From Desmodesmus armatus (Eukaryota > Chlorophyta > Chlorophyceae > Sphaeropleales > Scenedesmaceae), in assembly GCA_007449985.2 (NCBI GenBank), contig VIIQ02000667.1, positions 310,001-374,000 on the forward strand: 64,000 nt of DNA, in the 5' to 3' direction. How positions within the stretch are numbered: the first letter of the stretch is position 1; each line of letters begins with the position of its first letter. Positions 49,423 through 62,560 of this stretch are shown piece after piece. The notes below the pieces were generated by a model. The model saw nothing but the letters and a program-made list of their open reading frames with translations, ran no database searches and was not told where the DNA came from. Both the position numbers and the translations under genes were made by a program.

Positions 49423-52400
49423 GTGAACTGTGTTCTTGTACAGATACACACCCAGTTTTGTGTCAGGGATGGCTTGGGTTGAGTATGTTACGTGGTTGGG
49501 TCGATTGGAGCGCAGGCTGTCTTTCTCCTGTGTTTGTGTTTGTGCTGGACTGCAGGCTGTTGATTTCATTTTGGTGATGCGTGCATGGGAGGGTGCTGTG
49601 CTGTTGTGCCCGGATTGCTGCTGTCGCGTATTTCACACTGTGTTCCCGCACACCCTGTTCGCTTTCCCCACCGTATATCCCACTGTCTCAGTGCAGGTGG
49701 AATGCTGGGAACGTGAGAATCGGGAGGGTGTTGTGCTGGGGGTTGTCCTCAGCACAGCCATGTGCTCTCTGCCTGAATGTACCCCGTTTGGTGACCCCAG
49801 GAGTGCTGTGACCCTTCCAGCCTGTCTTGGTTTTAATCAATGCATGGCGGGCGCATTTCATGCAGACCTCTGAATTGTTTGTTTGACGGCATGCACACAG
49901 CGCATCCTGTGCATGCCCCTCTGTTCGCTGGCCTTCCAGTGCCAGGACAAATTTCTCTTTTGCCCGTCTGCTCGAACCGTGGTCTTTTGTTTGTTTTGTT
50001 TGCATTGTGCGCACGTGTGTTTTATGCCGCCTTGTGCTGTCAGGGGTCACCCTGCGCACGGCCAAACACAGTTTGGTTGGTGGTTGATTGGACGCATCGC
50101 ATGCAGAGTGCTGTCAGCATACATTTTATGTTTGGGCTGTCTATTGCCTGTCATGCAGCATCTTGGCAGCAACAGGCATGCGCAGAGCTACAGCAGTGGA
50201 GCGCTGTTCAGTGCCTTGTCTGTCTGGCACTTTGTCCTGCATTCTGAGCTTGTGTGTGCCTCGAGCAGGCACCAGCTCTATTGTGCACAGGAGCGCAGGG
50301 GGCGCGCGCGCAGCACACATGCACTCACCGACACAGGGCGCCGTGCACACACGTCACCAGTCAAGACTGACTCTTTCTCTTGTTCTGTTTCTTCGTTTTC
50401 TGTCTCGTGTTCTGTCGCATTTCCTGTACGGAGGTCTCCCCCCGCAGCGCCCAGGGACACTGCGTCTTTCTTGCTCGTCACTTGTTCTTTTTTGTGTGAC
50501 GCTGGGATGTACTACAGCCACTCGTATGGCCTTCGGCTGTCGTCTTGGTGGTGCCTGTGTATACACTTGCTCTTCCAGTTGCCGGGTAACTGGCTGTTTG
50601 CTTTTGGACCTAGGCATGAGCATACGTGGGCTTGATGGGCGCCCCCATGAGCATACGTGGGCTTGATGGGCTCCCCCCTGTGCTGATGCATGCTGTCTGC
50701 ATGCACCGGTCTTTTTTCCCTGGCAGGTTATGGGAGGGTGTGGCAGGTGTGCAGTTGGCTGCATGTACGAGCAGGGTGTTGTGGCAAGCTGGAGTGGCAG
50801 TACGCTGATGCTGTCTGAGTGGTGGGTGGCTCTGTGTGCCTCTGTCAATGGTTGACTCGGCGCGCAGCCGTCTTTGGCTTCGTTCCTGCTTGCATACTGC
50901 GTGGGAGGTTCTCCTGCAGATTGTATGTGCTCTTGTGGCCTGGGACACACCAGCGGGCACCACCAGACAGTTGGCCACAGCATGTTGTACAGCACCAGGG
51001 CCTGAGACTTTGGGTCGTCAGGTGTACTTGTGCTGGTGCAAGGAAGATTGGGCACACCTTGCGCAGCTGGGAGGCTGGCGCGATGATGGCCCCTGCTTGC
51101 CAGCAAGGTTCTTTTTCTTTGTTGTTTTGTTTGTGTGTCTGGGTGTCCCGTGTCCATCCCTGCATGGCAACCCCAGCATCGCTGTTGCTGTATGTGCTGC
51201 TCTCTTGCCGGCTCTCTTCTCTGGCAGACGGCCAGATTTTCTTGCACAACCTGTTTGTGCCGTGTAGCCATGCTAGCTTCCTGTGCATATGCTGTGAGGA
51301 ACACCGTATATGCACCAAGCGAAGGCCGCATGCTGGTGCTTTGTGTTGTGTCAAGTGTACTGCAGCACTAGCTATGGCGCCTATCGGGGCGCAGTGTGAA
51401 GCACACTACTTGGTGCAGCACAGCAGTAACGTGTTGTCCCGAGTTCAGCTCAGGCAAGTGCCTGCTGCTGTGCTGGAGATGTGCCATGGCTTCGGCGAGA
51501 AGTTGCGCCTGATGTCATGTATGTGCGGCTTTGGCACTGCTATTTTTTTGGCTCTGCTCTTTTTTTGGCAAGATCTTTCGCATCATCTGCCTGCTGCATC
51601 GACATGGCTACAGACAGCAGCAGGGTATCAGCGCCAGGTCAGTCCTGCGCTGGTTGCTGTAAGTACGGATGTTGGCAGGGGGGTGGTTTGCATGCTGAGC
51701 AGCACACGTCTCAGCAGCTGTGATAGCCCTGTGGTTTGGTGGATCTTTGTGAACGCTGTGTCAGGGTGACATGGTGTCTTTGGTTGCAGTATGCGAGGGA
51801 GCATATCCTTGCTGTATGAGAGGAGTTGCTGTGTCAGGCCATCATGCAGCATGCGCATGGATGTATGGCGGTGAAGGGTGTCTCTGTAGGGTGTCTGACT
51901 GTCTATGGCTATGGTCGTTGCCCTGGAGGCTGGTGGTATGCTGGCTGGAGCTTTGATCTGCTTCATTTCGCTCCACCACCAGAGTTGCCTGCAGAATCCC
52001 GTGCTGGTCTGCAGACCAGCAAAGCCTGGCATCTGCATACAGCCTTACGAGCTTGAGTAGGGCAGCATGTCTTTTGTAGTGGAGGCAGCTTGGCCAAAGT
52101 GCCAAGGTCACAGCGGTACATATCGGTGCTGTCACCAAGATTTGTCCATGAGTCAGAGCTGGGGACGCCTTGATGTGTGCTGGATCCCTCGCCTGGCTCC
52201 ACACACTTACGGTTTGCCCGGGGCCTTCCATGCTCTGGTATTTGTTCACCGCTGCTACCGGAGCAGCAGCGGCATGTCTTATGTTTGGGGTTTGGTTGCT
52301 GTGTTTGTCCTGCATGTGTGACTCAGGTCAGCCATGGTCTGCCAGCGGTGCTGACTGGTGTCCTGGTGGCGGCGGCCCAAGAACAGGGGGAGTCTTATCT

Positions 52401-55400
52401 TTTTTTTTGAGACTTGGGCCGCAGTGTGGTCTCGCTCTCTCTATTATGCCAGTGCACGCGCCTCCTCATGTTGACGTATGACATGTTGACCGAGCGATGG
52501 CAGTTGGGGGTGACATTGCGGACTGGTAGTGCGCCTGACAGATTATGGTGTATGGTGCGGTTGCAGGTTGTTTCTTTGGAGTGACTACAGCTCTTTTGTT
52601 TCTGAATTCCGCCATGTCATTATGGCACCATGCAGAGTGTCTGAACTCAAACCCAACAGGCACGTGCTACCTTCTCTTATGTCAAAGCCTGTACATGGTG
52701 AGAGCAGCAGGGGTTGTGTACATGACAGAAAGGCTATTGGTGCTGCCGGTTGCAAGGCGTGCATGTGCATTCTGATGATTAGCAGGGTGCCGTCAGTGAC
52801 CCTGAGGTGCCTGTACAATGCAGCCTGCAGCTGCTGGTCTGTTTGGTTTGACACGCCTATGTTGGGTATGCACTGTTGAGATGCGCCACAGCTGTTTTTG
52901 CTGGTGCAGTCGGGGCTGCCACTGCGTTCGCCTGGGTGGGTCTGCACAGCACTGCCTGTGTCTGTTTCTACTTTCATTACTCTCTCCTTTTGGTCTTCCC
53001 CAGCTGTCACATAGTTGCTCCTGTTGTGGACGTCACATGAAGGCATGTGCTGACTGGCGTAATGCCAGTATACGAGTTGCTGCTGTTGTGCTTGACCTTG
53101 CGACCCTGTGTTGCTGCTTGACCCATGCTGCTGTTGTGTCGAGCTCAGAACTTGATCAGCACGGCAGCCAGTCGAAGGCCTGCTGGGCACTCATTGCTGC
53201 TGCAGGTGCATGGGATTAATGCAGCTGCTGTATATGTAGTTGTTCAGCTTCAGAGTTGCCTGTTGCAGCCCAGGCTGGGCGCTCGCTCTTGCTCTCCTGC
53301 AGGCATCGCTTTGTGTGCTTGCACTGCTCTGGGTCTTGCGTCTGTGGCCATGGTTCTTTGTTCTGCTGGCTGGGGTTGCGTTGACACAGTGAGGAGGCTC
53401 AATCAACTGGTTCACTTGCTGTCGTGTGCAGTTGTGCGTTGGAGTTGCATGCAGCTTCCCAGGCATGCCTCGCCTGTGTCAGGCTCATGCAGGGTTGGCC
53501 TTGGCATGTGAGGGTTTTGGTACAGTACTCCCTGTGGAGAATTGCACGTGTCAGGGCACGAAGAGTGCGCCTGAGTGCACCTGCAGGTTGTGTTGGTGTG
53601 TCGACATCGAGGTTGTATCAGTTGTGTGTATGCGTGTATATGTGTTGATGGTTGGTGCCTGAAGGGCCCCTCACGGCCGGACCTTGCACCTTGTTTGAAC
53701 AGGGGCTTACAGCTGTCACTTCAGCTGTTGCGATGTGCTGCGCTACGTAAACTCCTGCACGAGCTGTTTTGTTCACCCTTTGATGACTCCCTGCACATTT
53801 TATGTACGGCGCATTGGGGCACTGAAGTGTTGGGGCATTGAAGGGACCATGCGCTCTGCCACTGCTGCGGTGTGTGCTCATGAAAGGAGGTACCCAGCAT
53901 ACACTTTGTGACACCTGACACAACCTGTGTGCTGCGCACAACTGTAGATCCCTGTGCCTCAACAGCTGTACTGTGCTGTGCTGCGTTGGTCTGAATTAGA
54001 ATTGGTCGAGAACAGGTGCTCTTGACCAGCACACAGTCAGCAATGCATGCCTGTCCTCTGTTCAAAACTCATGGTGAAGGCTTTTTTGCTTCTGTCTTGG
54101 TGTGTGTATGTGTGTGCTATGTGTATGAGTGCGGGGGCATTTGATGTGATGGGCAGGTGGCAGGCAGACTTCTGCCACCAAGTGCGGTGCTGTGCTGTGG
54201 TATGCTGTGTGGCAGCACAACCCCACGCCCATGAATGGTGGCACTTCATCCAGCTGTGTGGACTGGTGCAGGATTGAATAGCGTGTGTAGATTGGGCTGC
54301 CCCTGGCAGTTATACTGGCCTCCGTTAGGTTGTGATCAGAACGGCTGCTAAGGGGCGCAAAAGAGGGTGTGGGCTGTTGTGTGAGGTTGCTGTTGTCGGA
54401 GTCTTGTGGTGCTGGTTGTCTGCTGAGCCTGTGTGATGCGGTCTTGGGTGGGGGTTCTGGTGCGTGGTTTAGACACAAGAGCAAGGATGCACATATGTAG
54501 AAAGTTAAAGCTTATCTTTAGGATGTAGAAAGGCTTATCTTTTTGTCTGTGTGGGTTCACAGGTTAGTGCCTGCATCGGTTGCGTTGGGATGCAGGGCAC
54601 GTCTTTGATCATGGTTGGGATGGTGGCAAGGGTGTCCTGCTTGGCTGGACTGCGTCAGCACACTGTGCTTGGCACTTGTGCCATACATACAGCTGGACAG
54701 GGGCCTCTGTATTGTAGTGGCACATCCCGTGCTGATGTGTGCACTGCATATTGGTGGAGTGTGGGCACAAGGACTGGGCGGTTTGCTTTTCAATAGCCGT
54801 CTTTGTTACACCCCTCCTCTCAACAGGCATGCCAGCCCATATTTATGTGCGCCACCCATCCACGTTGTGTTTTTGTGGGGTTTAGGGGGGTGCGACTACT
54901 ACCCAGTCCTAGTAGCAGTGCATGAATGTGCATGCGTGTATAACGCATCAGCACCTTTGAATGGTTGCTGGGCCTGTGTCACCCCTGGTCCCTTTTACAT
55001 CAAGTGTGTGCTGATTTGGTTGACCCACTCCAGCGCACATGTCTACCATTCTAAAGCTGCCTGAGCAGTGTGTGCCGAGGGCTGCTGCTACGTGAGCACC
55101 AGTAAACGGTCTAGGCTAATAATAGGCATGTGCATACCCTGTTTCGATGTACGTGGTGTGCTGCTTCGGTGTGTCTCTGTTAGCGGCAGTAACTTTGCTG
55201 TTGTTGGTGCTTTTGGGAGGTGGGTTGGGCCAGTACTGTCGCTTGAACAGTTTGGTTCAGTGCTGTTTCTTTTGGTTGCAGGGGCTGTGCACACCAGCGT
55301 TATCAGTGAGGGGTTACACTTCCCTTTTTCCACGCAACACCTCTCTTCTGCCTGCAGAGAATGCATGCAAGGGTTTGCCTCTGGCTTTGCAAGCTCCGTC

Positions 55401-57550
55401 ACCTCTTGCTTTGTGTGCATGGTGTCGACAGGCCATGTCATTGAGTGCCTTGCACAGGCCATACAGTGCCATACTGCAAGCGTCGCTGGCATACAGTCGC
55501 AACTGCACCACACGCATGCCGTGTTTGTTTGCGGCCGCTGTTGTTGCTGGTCATGGTTTGCGCCTAGGAACGCTGCCTGTAGGGTGGATTGGAATGTGTG
55601 CTAGCGCATGTGGGTGCAGCTACATGCGCGCACATGGATCGTCACCAGGACAGCACACTGTTGTTGATCGGTTGTGCCTCTGTTGGTGGCTACTGTGCAG
55701 AAGTTGTGTGTGTGTGTGTGTGTGTTCAGCGGATGTTTGCCGTGATGCAGCTTTGTGAGGCTTGTGTGCGCCCCGCCAGTCTGCTTGGCAGGTTGACTGT
55801 TATCCATAGCAACAGCACCCTGTCTGCTACGGGCTTGATCATTCTGGGTCGCCTGAGCTCCCAGTTCCTTTTTTAGGGAGGCATGGTGCAGCTAGTTTTC
55901 TTTCTGCTACAGTGTTGTGGGCCCATGGAGTGGCTGGTGTTGAGTCCATATGAGTCTTGACGGGTTGAAATAGTGTTGCTTCACGTCACGTTGGGGGCAC
56001 TTGGGTGCCTTTGTGCTGAAGTATTGATTTCAGTACAAACTACTTATCTGCGATGCGCCAAGGGTTCATGTGTGTGGCAGTGCTATGTTGGGAGGGTGGC
56101 AAAAGCTGATGAAGGCGCATACAGTGACGTACGTAGTCGAACAGCCACTGTGCCTACAGTGATCGTACAGCTTGTACCTGACGGTTGTATGTGGCAGCTG
56201 TTGTAGTCACCATTTCGTGGACCGCAGTTGCCCTTGGCATGGTGTTGTGCTCATGGCAGCCTGCAAGAGGGCTTGATTCATGGGGACTGTTTTGCTGGCA
56301 GTGCTTCTCTGCGCCAGGTGAATTACATTGGTTGTGCGGGACTGTGCTTGTGGGCCCTTGTGCCTGCCCCAGCTTGGCATGTGGCATAGATCGTTTTATT
56401 CACAGGCTCAGAGGCTGCCTTACTAGCTGGGTTGTCGTGTCGTCTGTGGTGTGCTCTTGCGCTTGCTGGTTGTTTTGGGCGGGGTTGCCCAGAATGATCG
56501 GCTGCAATGTGTCGTTGACAGAGGGCATGCATGCTGCCTCTCTGCATTGTGGCGGGAAAGCAGGTGTGGCAGGCCCAACAGCAAGGTCGAAGGGTTTTGT
56601 TGCTAACCTGTTGCTGGTGGAAGCTGTTGACGGCTTCCGTAAGGACGGCTCAGACCGTATGGGGCATGTTGGCATGCCTGCTGGTGGCCCTTGCTTCTGG
56701 CATAAGTTGCACCATCGTGTATGTCTTTGTTGCGTCAGCTGCTAGAGTATGTCGTTTGTGCGACAGGCGCTGGTAAGTAGGTTGTTTTGAGCCGTGCCCC
56801 TTGTTGTGTTTGGGCTGTTGCACAGGATGCTTTGTTTGTGTGCTCTTTTTTCCGTCAACTGCTAGATGCTGTTGATAAGGGTGTTTCCAAATGCATTTCT
56901 TGGATCGCCAGGTGGTTGGAGGTTGGGCCGTTGTGGTTCAAGCCGCTGCCCAAGCCTGGCCACCCTCTTTGTTTTGTCGGACGTACGCTGCTGGTGTTTG
57001 TTTTCCACTGCACATGTGTGCATTAGTAGGAAGCCCAGAAGGAAATGGTGGTAGGGCTTGGTGGCTATTGCTGCGCCAAGCAGCCTTCGTAAACATGCAC
57101 ATACAGCCAAGGTGCATGCAAGCAGCCTTGCAGCATGACTGTGTTGCTTGGGATGTCCCCGCGGGGGCGGTTGGCTCAGTGCAGTTGTCAGTTTGCTGTG
57201 TCAGGAGGTGCAGGCTGTCCTGCAGCGGCTGCACCCAAGGCATCAGTGACACTGGCTCCTAGACGTAGTTTGTTCAGGGGCTATTTTTCTGAGGCTTTGT
57301 TGCTTTCAAGTACAGAATGCTGCAGTCACACAGCAGCATGTGCAGAGGCTGTTGTGTGAGCCAGGTTGCTTGAGATGACTGGTTTTCAAGAAGAAAAAAC
57401 TGTGTATTTGGAAAGTTTGTTTTTGGTGTACTTGGTAAGTTGGTTGCCTGGAACAACAGACCCAGGTGTGTATGTCGCTTGGCATGTACAAGAGAGATGC
57501 ATCATGAGGCACCACCTGTGGTTTGCTTACTGGCAACATCCTGTAGCAGT
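49423..57550 (+). other. 8-kb G/T-rich stretch with unresolved exons
   Basis: The plus strand is strongly rich in T and G, as in the introns of the plus-strand genes here. It follows the secreted-protein exons without a clear end. Short acceptor-preceded coding-like pieces occur, for example GTGGAATGCTGGGAACGTGA at 49697 (VECWEREN) and a CQDKFLFCPSART piece at ~49935. I could not chain them with confidence. Long frames here are by-products of the bias. Most likely this is the intron-rich remainder of the same gene, or a second one. Confidence 0.4.
50616..50677 (+). repeat. 31-bp tandem duplication
   Basis: ATGAGCATACGTGGGCTTGA plus TGGGCGCCCCC is followed at once by a second copy with one change (GGGCTCCCCC). 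Confidence 0.9.
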
Positions 57551-59018
57551 AACTTTGTAACAGTCATCACAACTGACAGGGTCAGTGAAGCGTTTATGAA
57601 GCTTACTTATGAAACTCACAATCTGAGCCTGCAGTGTTTCCAGATCAATCTCCTAGCTGTTGATATTGATACAAGCTGCAAGCATGTCCTGCATGGCGTT
57701 GGAACAGCTTGTAACAGGAGAAATGCAGCCACAAGAGACACAGGGGATGGTTACATCAACAACCCTACATTCCACAAGCCACTGTCATGACTTTCGCACA
57801 GCACAGCACTGTTGTGCAGTTCAAGCCAATCGGCAGCAGATCGCGGTAGATACACGTGTACAGGAGGCTGAGCATCTCGAGCACACCCCATGCCCACAAC
57901 AGCACGCCTGAGGACCAGACTCTTGTCAAGGATGCAGCCGGCACAAGGATGTGAGTATTCCACAGCTATAGCATCACAACATGGAAAAGTGTACAACCAT
58001 GACTCACACGTAGCTGGCCTCACCAAACTACAATCACGGAGGGCTCAACCAACATGACGGCGCAGGGTGACATGCGCTGCCGCGAACAACAGCAAACATG
58101 GCACATAGCAAGTTGGAACACACATGCTCCTGAACACAAAACAGCCAGTAGCCGCCACCTCAATAGGGGTACCAAGTCAAGTGCAGTAAGGGTCAACAGC
58201 AATCGAGCCCAGTCATGTACGAGCAAACACGCAGCACTGGTTGCAACAGCTGCCCTCTGTAGCAGTTGCCAACTTCTCTGTAGCATTTGCCAATCACAGC
58301 GCCGCCACCAGTAACCCTCAGACTCCGCAGCCGCTGATGTCGCCCAAAGGGAACAATGGCTCTAGTCAAGAAAACGCGGGTCCAGTACACGTGCTGCACG
58401 CCACCAACCAGGCGTTGCACAAGCTCTGCCGCACCTTCCAACCGACAGGCGCACTCTGGGTGCACAAAAGGGCAGCACAGATGGGCTGCAACCAGGCTGC
58501 TAGTCACTCCTGCCCCACCCACCCACAACGCCAACTTAATGCAGGACGCTGCCAACCTAGTGAGGGATCCACCATCCTTGCCAACACGGGCATGTAAGCC
58601 TTCTCAAGTCCAAACCTCCTGTTGTCCTGTCATTGACTTCGCAACTGTCACACAACATGCATCTGCGCTGCCATGCTTACTGTGCCTGGTAGCCACATAC
58701 CCACACACTGTGCCACCCATGACTCAACACAAGGCCTATGTGCACACACATATATGTTTCAACAAGGCGCAATTCCAGGACTGGTATGACAACAAGCAAA
58801 GGGGCCATGTCGATGTACACACGAACACCCACAATTTCAAGCCACAGGGGACTGCGCTTACCAAGTGACAAGCAGCCTGCTGGCTCCATGAAGGCAATGG
58901 CAGCTGGCTGATGGCATGTGGGTGATGGCAGCTGGATAAATGCTAGCCGGCAGCGGACAATCACTGTTGAACACCACCAAAGCCGTGCTGATGGGCGACA
59001 CCACCACGCACACACACA

Positions 59019-59090
<72 letters not shown>

Positions 59091-59119
59091 CACACAAGCT
59101 ACTCAAGTAATCCCTGTGC

Positions 59120-59170
<51 letters not shown>

Positions 59171-60360
59171 GTTCAGGACATGCCATGCAAGTTCAATTGC
59201 AAACCCACACACCCTGTGCCTACACACAGGCAAGCAGCCCTTTGTGCGCAGCATCGCATTGTCAGGTCCAGCACACAAGTTGGCCAAACAGGCAATTGAC
59301 TATCAACAAGAACGCATGCGTGCAGGAACAAAATACCCATAAAGACATGCCCAGCCCAATGGCTGCAGCACCACAGCTGGGTTGCCCAAAGTGCGCTGCA
59401 GGGATGCAGCCATGTACAGGGGGGACACGCGGGGCCACACAATCCTGGCCCCTGCAGGCACAAGGTTCTAAGCAACCCAAAGGACCAGGGCCACTCAAAG
59501 CGGTGGCTGAAACTATGCAGACACATGAAGCATGGGTGCCACCTACACCTGTCTTCACGCTGTTATGTACGACGCTGGTGCTATAATCCATGGTCAATGC
59601 GCGTACAGTACAGCGCGCCCAAGCAGGGCTAGCCACCACCCTCACAAAGCGCAGTGCCCCTGCAACGGCATGCTGCCCCCAGCTGCAGCGTGCAGCCAAG
59701 CAAAATGGTGATGACTTCTACAGGCCCTCACTTGCAACTTGCTGGTACAAAGACGCCTTCTGGCTGAGCACTAAAACAACACTGTGCATTCACATATGTA
59801 CAAATCTGCCCTGCCCGCCCTGCACAGGGGTACTGCCTCCCAAGCCTGGGGAGCCCAGACCACGGCATGCCACAAAGCAACTACTGCAACAAAGCCACCC
59901 AGACAGCAGCAGCAGCAGCAGCAAGGGTGTGCATTGCAAGGCACCAGCTGCAGTGCATGCATACAGCAGCACCTGCTGCCTGTGGAGCCTGGCGGCAGAC
60001 CCTACAGAAACCCAGACTACAGGAGCTCTGCATACACAACTCCAACAACGCTCCCACTGCTGCAAAGGCCACCATCCGTGTGATGGTGATCCTGTCAAGC
60101 GCACGCCACAACAGCAACTGCAACAGTTGCTGCTGCGCCTGCACGATGGCAGGCCACAACTTCTGCTGCTGGTGCAGGTGACGTTACGCAAGTGAGCAGC
60201 CGAAACTATCGTCACCGGCTGCGTCATTGACAGTGGCGACTCCGTGCAGGAAGCAGTGGGGCAAGAGCCTGACAAAAATACTCTATGAACAGAATCCTCT
60301 GAGATCCAGCCAGCAGCAGGCAAAAGCCCTGCACGCCAGGAACACACCAGCATGCATGCA
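57551..60360 (-). other. A/C-rich stretch downstream of the 60-62 kb gene
   Basis: Near 57.55 kb the plus strand switches from G/T-rich to A/C-rich, implying minus-strand transcription from here rightwards. No gene is recognised. Frames are shadows of the skew or of CA repeats. Part may be 3' UTR of the minus-strand gene ending at 60361, or unresolved exons of another minus-strand gene. Confidence 0.4.
59005..59170. repeat. CA/CGCA microsatellite cluster
   Basis: A (CGCA)n run at ~59018-59058 passes into (CA)n to ~59096. After an interruption a second pure (CA)n block runs at ~59125-59169. Confidence 0.95.
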
Positions 60361-62560
60361 TCAGTGCGCAGGCTGCGCGCCGCCGCCCCCGCTGCTGCTC
60401 CTGCTCTTGCGCCTGTACACCTGCACGTAGCTGGCGGTCTGCCCCCCCACGTTAACCACTGTAGACAGCCGCAGCCGGTCCTGCTCGTCGATGCTGAACT
60501 CATCTGTGGCATAGCCACCATGCGGCTGCTCCCAGCTATACTGCAGCTGAATGGTGCCCTTGCCAGTGACCTGAGCACGGCCAGTGGCACGTCCTGCGAT
60601 CACGATCATGAAAGTAAATGCGGACAGGACGACAGCAACGGAGGCAGCAGCAACAGCAGCAGCAAGTCAGCAGCGGCAGCGTGATCACTACCAACAGGTT
60701 CAGGTGCCATGCAAGGATGGCAGGAGGCAGGTACGCACACGTGGAACTTGACGATGCAGACTGCATACTATCATCAGACCCCATGCACAGGCTTCTGTCC
60801 GTACTGCCCGGCCAAACGCGCGCGTCCAAGGTCATAAAAAAGCAACTCAATGGGTCAGCAGAGCAGCAGGTCAGCACTCACCCCTGCGCATGTCCCTCCT
60901 GCGGTTCAGGCACAGCTCACCACTCCAGGGATAGAACTCAGACAGCTGCAGGCACACCAGGCAGCACACACAGACAGAGCCGCACAGTCAGTCACACCAG
61001 CCAGCATCACACCAAACAGCAGCATCGTCATTGACTAGAACCTCGCCACAGCTGTCAGGTATCCACGTCTGGTGTGCGACCCGGCAGATGCGCAGCCCTC
61101 CGCGCGGTGCACCCCACACAACTGCAACCACTGCAACAATCACGCCGCGGCTGCTGCCTGCTGTACCAGCTCAAATTTGCAGGCAAGATGAATGGTACCA
61201 CACGCCACCAACGCCCCTCACGCAACACCCCCCCCCCTCTGCTCCCACCCCTGCTACCAACACACACGCGCACACACCTTGAACCATGAGATGGCGCTGA
61301 AGACAGCAAACTTGAACCGGTCCTCCTCTATGCTGAGCTGCACGCCCCTGATCAGCTTCACCGCCTGGCGCATGAGGGCATTGAGGTGGACCAGCCGCAT
61401 GGCAGCATCCATGCTCTCCGACGCAGCGGCGTCCTGCAGGACAGTGGGGATACATCAGCAAGCAGCAGGCATACATCAGCACACAGGATGCGGCAAAGTG
61501 AGATGCATGCTGTTACGTCATCAGGTGCATGGCAGCGTCCATGCTCTCCAACGCAGCAGCATCCCGCAGGACAGTAGCCATACACCAGCACACAGGGGCA
61601 GCAAAGTGACGGTGTCACCAGCTGCATGGCATTGTCTATTCTCTGCATCAAAGATCCTGCAGCAGACAATGAGACTGCAGCAGACAATGAAAGCACACTA
61701 GCGGGCACGAAGAGGGTGGGTGTGATGGATGCCGTGAGGTCACCAGCTGCATGGTCTCACGCTATATGAGCATGCGACCTGTGCTATTGTCTTGGCGGGC
61801 GTGCTGGCCAGGGCACTCGAGAGGCACTGCTGTTGTGCGCGCGTGCACGCGAAGGGCTGGTCAGCTGCACCCCAACTGCTGACTATGCATGAGATCAGTG
61901 CAGCCGGGCCGACCACATGGGGGGTGTTTTTCACCCAGTGCAGGGTGCAACTGCCTTGGGTTTAGGGGGACACTGGGGACACTGTGAACGGCTCAAGGCT
62001 CCACACATGCATGACCAAAAATCAACAGCAGCTCTCACCTTGATCCAGGTGCCGTGGAAAGCTGCCAGGATCTTGGTGGGTGGCTCCAAGTCAGCAATGA
62101 CCATGGTGGCATCACCATCAACAGACTGGGCCTCTGCTGCCTCCACACTGCTTACCGATGCTTGCTGCTTGCCTATTGACAGTAACGCTGGTGCTGCGAG
62201 CAGCCAAGTGAGAGCAGCGGCTGCAGCCAGGTCTGGTTGACCCCTAAGCAACAGCACTGCGACTGTGTAAGCAGCCACGGCCAGGGACAGCAGCAGCAGC
62301 AGGCTGGAGTAGGCATAACTCATGTTGAGTCTCTGGGACTGCAGGCTGCCGTCCAAAGCATCAGCTGCTTGCTGTGCTGTTGGGGTTGCTGCCTGTTCTG
62401 GGGACCCTTGGAAGGCGTGCACCAGCTGCCTCTGCTGCTTGCCGAGCCTGAGCTCCTGCTGTGAGGTGTCTGTCACTCCGTTGCGTTGCTTCCTGCGCCT
62501 GCCCACCACCACAACGCCCGCTGTGACAGCCCCAGCAGCGAGTATGATGATGCGCTGCAT
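60361..62560 (-). CDS. Conserved green-lineage membrane-anchored protein of unknown function, 4 exons
   Basis: Spliced model of 324 aa on the minus strand: exons 62560-62039, 61433-61278, 60945-60882 and 60593-60361. All are GT-AG, phases 0, 0 and 1, with a TGA stop. The N-terminus (MQRIIILAAGAVTAGVVVVG, then RRRK) is a short membrane anchor. Two more hydrophobic spans lie at ~90-112 (YSSLLLLLSLAVAAYTVAVLL) and ~117-137. The C-terminal half has a compact domain: FHGTWIKDAAASESM, LMRQAVKLIRGVQL, FSAISWFKLSEFYPWSGE, RRRDMRRGRATGRAQVTG, QLQYSWEQPHGGYATDEF and ASYVQVYRR. I associate this pattern with uncharacterised plant and algal proteins that look beta-barrel or lipocalin-like. That is inference, and no ligand or enzyme role can be given. 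An in-frame Met upstream (62707) is possible, but the MQRIII start is favoured by its anchor. Introns carry copies of exon 2's start. Confidence 0.75.
61515..61760 (-). repeat. Exon-2 acceptor echoes in intron 1 of the 60-62 kb gene
   Basis: The minus-strand start of exon 2 (CCTGCAGGACGCCGCTGCGT, then GAGAGCATGGATGCTGCCAT) is copied at ~61570-61525 (CCTGCGGGATGCTGCTGCGT, GAGAGCATGGACGCTGCCAT). Weaker traces (CATGCAGCTGGTGACC) are at ~61635-61615 and ~61755-61738. Plus-strand flanks with ACAGT and CACCAGCACACAGG are shared between copies. Confidence 0.8.

Noticed and set aside
49883..50635. 250-residue plus-strand frame and its neighbours in 50-51 kb
   Set aside because: Composition follows the G/T skew, there are no family motifs, and overlapping long frames occur on both strands. 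Not evidence for a gene by itself.
50354..51331. 325-residue minus-strand frame
   Set aside because: Open because the complementary strand is A/C-rich and poor in stop codons. No motifs, and it includes the 31-bp tandem repeat.
59005..59170. CRISPR-like or satellite array
   Set aside because: Simple di- and tetranucleotide repeats without spacers.
59790..60590. 266-residue minus-strand frame
   Set aside because: It overlaps the last exon of the 60-62 kb gene out of frame and is full of Cys/Ser/Leu from CAG-type repeats. A shadow.
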